This document shows positions 60,099-64,000 of a stretch of 64,000 nt of DNA, one piece after another. Made by a program: the position numbers and the translations under genes. Each line of letters starts with the position of its first letter. The first letter of the stretch is position 1. The DNA is from Paludibacterium yongneupense DSM 18731 (lineage in GTDB: Bacteria; Pseudomonadota; Gammaproteobacteria; Burkholderiales; Chromobacteriaceae). Where the stretch lies: contig NZ_KE383957.1 of NCBI RefSeq assembly GCF_000422925.1, positions 203,787 through 267,786 of the forward strand. The letters run 5' to 3'. The notes beneath the pieces are model-generated. The model had not been told where the DNA came from. It worked only from the letters and a program-made list of their open reading frames with translations, and did not search any database.

Positions 60099-62237
60099 TC
60101 AGTGCGCGCTGTCGCCGAAGTGCTTGACGCGGCGCATCATCTCTTTCTGCTTGCCGGCGTTGAACGGGCGCGAGTTGGGGCTGCCGAGGTAACCGCACAC
60201 GCGGCGGGTCACCGACAGCGAGCTACTGTCGGTATTGCCGCACTCGGGGCAAGTGAAACCGTCTTCTGTCGCTTTCGTTTCGCCCATGAAGCCGCACTTG
60301 CCGCAGGAGTCGACCGGCGTGTTGGTGCCGAAATAGGGGACGTGCGCGACCGCGTAATCCCAAATCTGCTCCAGCGCCTTCAGGTTGTGGCGCATATTCG
60401 GCAATTCCACATAGCTGATATGGCCGCCGCTCGCGTGGTCGGCGAATCCCGCCTCGAAATCGATCTTCTCGAAGGGATTGACCTTGCGGAACACGTCGAG
60501 GTGGAAGGAGTTGGTGTAATACCCCTTGTCGGTGACGTTCGCGATCGTGCCGAAACGTTCCTGGTCGAGTTTGCAGAAGCGGTTGCACAGCGATTCGCTC
60601 GGCGTCGAGTACAAAGAGAAGGCAAAGCCGGTTTCGCGGCTCCAGACCTTGGTTGCCGCACTCATGCGTTTGACGATCTCGTGCAGGAAAGTCTGGCATT
60701 CGGGGCTGTCGAACGGATGTTGACCGAACATCAGCACCCCGACTTCGTGCAAGCCGATATAACCGAGCGAGATCGAGGCGCGACCGTTCTTGAACAGCGC
60801 CATGATCTCGTCCTGCGGGTCGAGGCGGGCACCAAATGCCCCTTCGGAATACAGAATCGGCGCCACATTGGCCTTGACGCCTTCCAGGCGGTGGATACGG
60901 TTCATCAGCGCGCGGAAGCACAGTTCCAGTCTCTGCTCGAACAGGGTGTCGAAGCGTGCGCGATCTCCCCCCGATTCGATCGCAATGCGCGGCAGGTTCA
61001 AGCTGACCACCCCGAGATTATTGCGGCCATCCAGCACTTCCTTGCCGCTTTCGTCGTGCCAAACCGACAAAAAGCTGCGGCAGCCCATCGGCGACACCGG
61101 GGTGCTGGAGCCGGTGATCTTGCGATTGAGGCTGGCCGAAATGATGTCCGGGTACATGCGCTTGGAGGTACATTCCATCGCCAACTGCTTGATGTCGTAG
61201 TTCGGGTCTTCCGGCCGCAGATTGATGCCGGCTTCCAGGAACAGCACCAGCTTGGGGAAGACCGCGGTGATGCCGTCCCGTCCGAGCCCCTTGATGCGGA
61301 TCTGGAGGATGGAGCGCTGGATCGCGCGCTCCTGCCAGCTGGTGCCCATGCCGAAGGAGAAGGTTACGAATGGCTGCTGGCCGTTAGAGCTGAACAGCGT
61401 ATTGATTTCGTACTCGCACGCCTGCATCCCGTCATAGGTTTCTTTCTCGGTCCGCTCGCGGGCGTAATCGTCGGGTTTGGCGATGCCGTATTGGCGCGCG
61501 ACCTCAAGATTTTTTTCGTACGTTTTCTGAACGTAGGGTGCCAGTGTCTGGTCGATATTGGGAATGGTGGTGCCGCCGTACTGGTGGCTGGCGACCTGGG
61601 CGATGATCTGCGAGGTGACCGCGCAGGCGACGCCGATCGAGCGCGGGCTTTCTATCTTGGCGTTGCCGAGGCGGAAGCCCTTGCCGAGCATGCCCTTCAG
61701 GTCGACCAGGCAGCAATTGGTGAACGGCAAGAAGGGGGAGTAATCGAGATCGTGGAAATGAATCTCGCCTTCGCGGTGCGCTTCCTGGATGTCCTTGGGC
61801 AGGAAGTTGCCCGCGAACTGCTTGGAGACGATGCCGGCCATCAGGTCGCGCATGACCGGAAAGACATTGGCGTCCTTGTTGGCGTTCTCTGTCGTGGCTT
61901 CCAGATCGGTCTTGTGCACGAGTCCCATCAGCTTGGCGTGCAGTTCGGAACCGCGCGCACGGATGGTGTCGCGGTCGTGCCGGTACTGAATATAAACCCG
62001 CGCCACTTCCGGGCAGTCCTTCATCAGGGCGTTTTCGACCATCTCCTGAATGGTGGGAATATCGAGCGCATCGCAGGAGCAGGCCAGACATTGTTGCTCG
62101 ACTTGACGGGCGATGCTGCGCGCGAGATCGCGCGGCGCGGGGTAGCTCGCCGCGCGTGCCGCGCGTTCGCAGGCGGCCGCAATTTTCGCGCTGTTGTATT
62201 CGACGATGGCGCCATCGCGCTTGGTGACTTGCAGCAT
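60099..62237 (-). CDS. nrdD: Anaerobic ribonucleoside-triphosphate reductase
   Basis: 712 residues from the ATG at 62237 (AGGAG six bases ahead), the same length as E. coli NrdD; the longer frame to 62414 crosses the NrdR-like box. An ATP-cone lies at the N-terminus (VTKRDGAIVEYNSAKIAAAC), the catalytic fold includes MGCRSFLSVW and the C-terminus has a zinc site (CGKCGF then CPECGN) and the glycyl-radical loop RRVCGYLGSPNSRPF. It makes dNTPs without oxygen; formate is the expected reductant. Coupled to nrdG. Confidence 0.95.
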   Translation of the reverse strand: MLQVTKRDGAIVEYNSAKIAAACERAARAASYPAPRDLARSIARQVEQQCLACSCDALDIPTIQEMVENALMKDCPEVARVYIQYRHDRDTIRARGSELHAKLMGLVHKTDLEATTENANKDANVFPVMRDLMAGIVSKQFAGNFLPKDIQEAHREGEIHFHDLDYSPFLPFTNCCLVDLKGMLGKGFRLGNAKIESPRSIGVACAVTSQIIAQVASHQYGGTTIPNIDQTLAPYVQKTYEKNLEVARQYGIAKPDDYARERTEKETYDGMQACEYEINTLFSSNGQQPFVTFSFGMGTSWQERAIQRSILQIRIKGLGRDGITAVFPKLVLFLEAGINLRPEDPNYDIKQLAMECTSKRMYPDIISASLNRKITGSSTPVSPMGCRSFLSVWHDESGKEVLDGRNNLGVVSLNLPRIAIESGGDRARFDTLFEQRLELCFRALMNRIHRLEGVKANVAPILYSEGAFGARLDPQDEIMALFKNGRASISLGYIGLHEVGVLMFGQHPFDSPECQTFLHEIVKRMSAATKVWSRETGFAFSLYSTPSESLCNRFCKLDQERFGTIANVTDKGYYTNSFHLDVFRKVNPFEKIDFEAGFADHASGGHISYVELPNMRHNLKALEQIWDYAVAHVPYFGTNTPVDSCGKCGFMGETKATEDGFTCPECGNTDSSSLSVTRRVCGYLGSPNSRPFNAGKQKEMMRRVKHFGDSAH

Positions 62238-62300
62238 CAGGTACTCCTCTGTTCCGGGCCGGGTATGCTCCGCAGTGTCCGGGCTCCCCAAAACGAAAGG

Positions 62301-62320
62301 CGCCGCTGTGTCGGGGCGCC
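62301..62320 (-). other. Hairpin in the nrdD leader
   Basis: GGCGCC ... GGCGCC around 62299-62320 can pair in the long untranslated leader of nrdD. No riboswitch class is recognised; it may simply be structured RNA. Confidence 0.3.
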
Positions 62321-62410
62321 CCTGCCGTAATTCATGCCCGTAATGTATTCGATTCGCTGCATGCTGGGGGTGCTTTTTTTCGTAAATGTAGCGATGGAAT
62401 TTGTCTTTCA

Positions 62411-62486
62411 TCAATATCTAGTGTTTTTGCGCGAATGATACACCCTGTAGTGGCGGCAATTGCCTTGTGCTTCAATATCTTGTGTC
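62411..62486 (-). promoter_or_regulatory. Pair of NrdR-like boxes upstream of nrdD
   Basis: ATCAATATCTAGTGT (62411-62425) and TTCAATATCTTGTGT (62472-62486) differ at two of 15 positions and match the NrdR pattern acaCwAtATaTwGtgt in the minus direction. Their starts are 61 bases apart, about six helical turns; known pairs are commonly about three turns apart. They lie 174-249 bases upstream of nrdD. Confidence 0.65.
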
Positions 62487-62524
62487 ACGACGGAAAGGCG
62501 GGGCTTGACAGGGCGGCGGGAGAG

Positions 62525-62547
62525 GCGGCCGGCAGGGGACCGGCCGC
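62525..62547 (-). terminator. Hairpin after the AhpD-like gene
   Basis: GCGGCCGG / CCGGCCGC with loop CAGGGGA, 22 bases beyond the stop of the gene at 62570. No U-tract. Confidence 0.5.
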
Positions 62548-62569
62548 GCGAGTTTCGGGCTGCTGCGGC

Positions 62570-63007
62570 TCAGGCCGGCATCTTGCGGAAGGCGATGGCG
62601 AAACGGTTCCAGGCATTGATCGTGCCGATCAGCAAGGTCAGGTCGACGATCTGTTCCGGGCTGAAATGCGGGCTGACCGCGTCCCACACGGCATCGGGTA
62701 CCCGGTCGGCCGCAATCAGGGTCAGTGCTTCCGTCCATTCAAGTGCCGCCCGCTCGCGCTCGGTGAAAAATGGCGTTTCGCGCCAGGCGACGACGGCGGC
62801 CAGCCGGCGCTCGCTTTCGCCGTTCTCACGCGCATCGCGGTGATGCATATCGACGCAGAAGGCGCAGCCGTTGATCTGCGAGGCGCGCAAGCGGACGAGC
62901 TCGGCTAGCGCCGGTTCGACCGTCGAGCGGGCAATTTGTTTTTCCAGTGCCCCCATGGCCGCATAGGCGGCAGGGCTGGCGGAGATGAAATCTAGGCGGG
63001 CTTGCAT
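62570..63007 (-). CDS. AhpD-like carboxymuconolactone decarboxylase family protein
   Basis: 145 residues from the ATG at 63007. The AhpD-type CxxCxxxH motif is present in NGCAFCVDMHHRDAR (about 54-68), followed by RERAALEWTEALTLIA and TLLIGTINAWNRFAIAF. The family includes alkylhydroperoxidase-related enzymes. It follows the MocR-type gene, with a perfect 19-base palindrome between them. Confidence 0.88.
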   Translation of the reverse strand: MQARLDFISASPAAYAAMGALEKQIARSTVEPALAELVRLRASQINGCAFCVDMHHRDARENGESERRLAAVVAWRETPFFTERERAALEWTEALTLIAADRVPDAVWDAVSPHFSPEQIVDLTLLIGTINAWNRFAIAFRKMPA

Positions 63008-63070
63008 TGGGTTTTCTCTTTTCGGGCTGGGGCGCCTTATGGCGCGACATGGACAGAGTAAAACTGAAAC

Positions 63071-63089
63071 TGGCCATATCATATGGCCA
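63071..63089. promoter_or_regulatory. 19-base palindromic operator upstream of the AhpD-like gene
   Basis: TGGCCATAT-C-ATATGGCCA, perfect arms of nine bases, 64 bases upstream of the gene's ATG. The nearby MocR regulator, or another dimeric repressor, could bind it. Confidence 0.55.
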
Positions 63090-63113
63090 ATTTATTCAAT
63101 TTTTAGCTAGCCA

Positions 63114-64000
63114 CTATGGTTGGCCTCCGTATCCGCCGACATGCGGCAGGATCGTCGCCAGTGTGCTCAGCGCCGCGTCGATTTCGTCGTCGGCCATGCC
63201 GCCATAGCCAAACAGCAGACCGGCTTGCGGCGGGCCGGCGCGGTAGAAGCCCGCAATGCCATACAGGCCAATCGACTGCGCGGCGGCGGCGGCGAGCAGG
63301 CCGCTTTCCGATATTCCGGGTTTCAGCATCGCACTCAGATGGATGCCGGCGATCGGAACGATGGGGGTCAGCCAAGGAGAAAGATCCTGCCGAAGGTGGC
63401 TCAACAGAATCTGTCTGCGCGTGCGATAGAGGCCATGCATGCGGCGCAGATGACGGGCAAAGTCCCCATCGAGCATGAATTTGGCCAGCGCCGTCTGTGT
63501 AAGGCTCGCGCTGTGCCAGTCGGCGAGTTGTTTGCTGCGGCGCAGGGAAGGATTCAGTGTGCGCGGCGGGACGAGATAGCCGATGCGCAACTCGGGGAAA
63601 ATCGTCTTGGAAAAGGTGCCGACATAGACGACGCGGTCGGCGCGATCCAGATTTTTGAGCGCTTCCAGCGCCCGCCCCTCGAAGCGGAATTCGCCGTCAT
63701 AGTCATCCTCTATGATGATGGCGTCCCGCTGCTGCGCCCACTCCAGCAGGGCGATGCGCCGCGGCAGGCTCAATGGCATGCCAAGCGGAAACTGGTGCGA
63801 GGGCGTGACGTAGACCAGGCGCGCCTGGGGGGGCAGATGGTCGACGACGATGCCCTCGTCGTCGACCGGGACGCCGACCACGGCGGCGCCGTGTGCTTCG
63901 TAGCAGGCACGGGCTGGCGGGTAGCCGGGGTCTTCCATCGCGACCACGTCGCCAGGACGCAGCACGATGCGGGCGATCAGGTCCAGCGCCTGCTGTGCGC
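63114..64000 (-). CDS. MocR-type regulator, C-terminal part (cut by window edge)
   Basis: About 295 residues of the aminotransferase domain are visible, open to the right edge where AQQALDLIARIVLRPGDVVA precedes the listed start. EDPGYPPARACYEAHGAAVV, VTPSHQFPLGMPLSLPRRIA, IIEDDYDGEFRFEGRALEAL and the PLP lysine in YVGTFSKTIFPELRIGYLVP are typical of MocR. The GntR helix should lie beyond the window. It precedes the AhpD-like gene on the same strand. Confidence 0.88.
   Translation of the reverse strand, partial: AQQALDLIARIVLRPGDVVAMEDPGYPPARACYEAHGAAVVGVPVDDEGIVVDHLPPQARLVYVTPSHQFPLGMPLSLPRRIALLEWAQQRDAIIIEDDYDGEFRFEGRALEALKNLDRADRVVYVGTFSKTIFPELRIGYLVPPRTLNPSLRRSKQLADWHSASLTQTALAKFMLDGDFARHLRRMHGLYRTRRQILLSHLRQDLSPWLTPIVPIAGIHLSAMLKPGISESGLLAAAAAQSIGLYGIAGFYRAGPPQAGLLFGYGGMADDEIDAALSTLATILPHVGGYGGQP

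Noticed and set aside
60102-62330. 742-codon open frame on the plus strand
   Set aside because: Antisense of nrdD, which is certain; no domain in the plus-strand frame.
62238-62414. 59-residue N-terminal extension of nrdD
   Set aside because: It overlaps the NrdR-like box, and the ATG at 62237 with AGGAG gives the normal 712 residues.
1-64000. tRNA, rRNA, CRISPR or prophage genes
   Set aside because: I found no cloverleaf, repeat-spacer array or phage gene set by reading; a covariance-model scan was not possible here.

Overview
The window is a high-GC chromosomal segment with dense, short-spaced genes. Gene content (NnrS, Dnr-like regulator, AraFGH, QmcA/NfeD, tandem parvulins, DUF2917 beside a MocR regulator, CPA2 antiporter, frequent LysR regulators) points to a betaproteobacterium, possibly Neisseriales/Chromobacteriaceae; this placement is inferred from gene families, not from a marker tree. 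I saw no rRNA, tRNA, CRISPR array, prophage or insertion sequence. The left edge cuts an osmoprotectant permease and the right edge cuts a MocR-type regulator.

Layout. 1-1490: osmoprotectant ABC transporter (binding protein and start of a permease). 2142-4926: ATGA-coupled hemerythrin-DUF2249-nnrS operon divergent from a Crp/Fnr (Dnr-like) regulator, with an FNR/DNR-type box between them. 4994-9632: DinB-like protein, nitroreductase/monooxygenase pair, CPA2 antiporter with a YbdK-type carboxylate-amine ligase. 9738-12050: TAXI binding protein and a LysR regulator. 12154-22029: a ten-gene sugar island, dgoK-araFGH-SDR-lactonase-epimerase-SDR-dgoA-dgoD, which reads as import of galactose/arabinose and De Ley-Doudoroff oxidation of D-galactose to pyruvate and glyceraldehyde 3-phosphate. 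22553-27989: gph-ilvA, D,D-carboxypeptidase, ybeD-lipB-lipA. 28023-29046: toxin-antitoxin module between two 118-bp direct repeats. 29163-32471: Old Yellow Enzyme with TetR regulator, AroP-type permease.

32784-35598: binding protein, MarR regulator, cytochrome b561, cytochrome c' and a small secreted protein. 35735-39741: zinc operon zur-cobW-(44-aa membrane protein)-znuC-znuB-znuA behind a Zur box. 39725-49383: SafE-like protein, crotonase, yciB-yciI-bolA-parvulin-parvulin, qmcA/nfeD, yigZ, tmk, a LysR/MFS divergent pair. 49399-53508: HAD phosphatase, alkA, DUF2917 divergent from a MocR regulator. 54130-57226: asparaginase II and, on the other strand, an hmp-aox operon (NO dioxygenase plus alternative oxidase) with two NsrR-like operators. 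57289-59634: LysR regulator divergent from an AhpD-like/tautomerase/DUF4865 operon. 59644-62486: nrdDG with two NrdR-like boxes. 62570-64000: AhpD-like protein and part of a second MocR regulator.

The recurring theme is nitrosative stress and low oxygen: three separate loci (hemerythrin/nnrS/Dnr, cytochrome c', hmp-aox) plus anaerobic ribonucleotide reductase. The most notable points are the hmp-aox operon with its two NsrR-like sites, an unrecognised 44-residue membrane protein translationally coupled to znuC, the repeat-flanked toxin-first TA module, and the use of long GC-rich hairpins without a U-tract at convergent gene ends.
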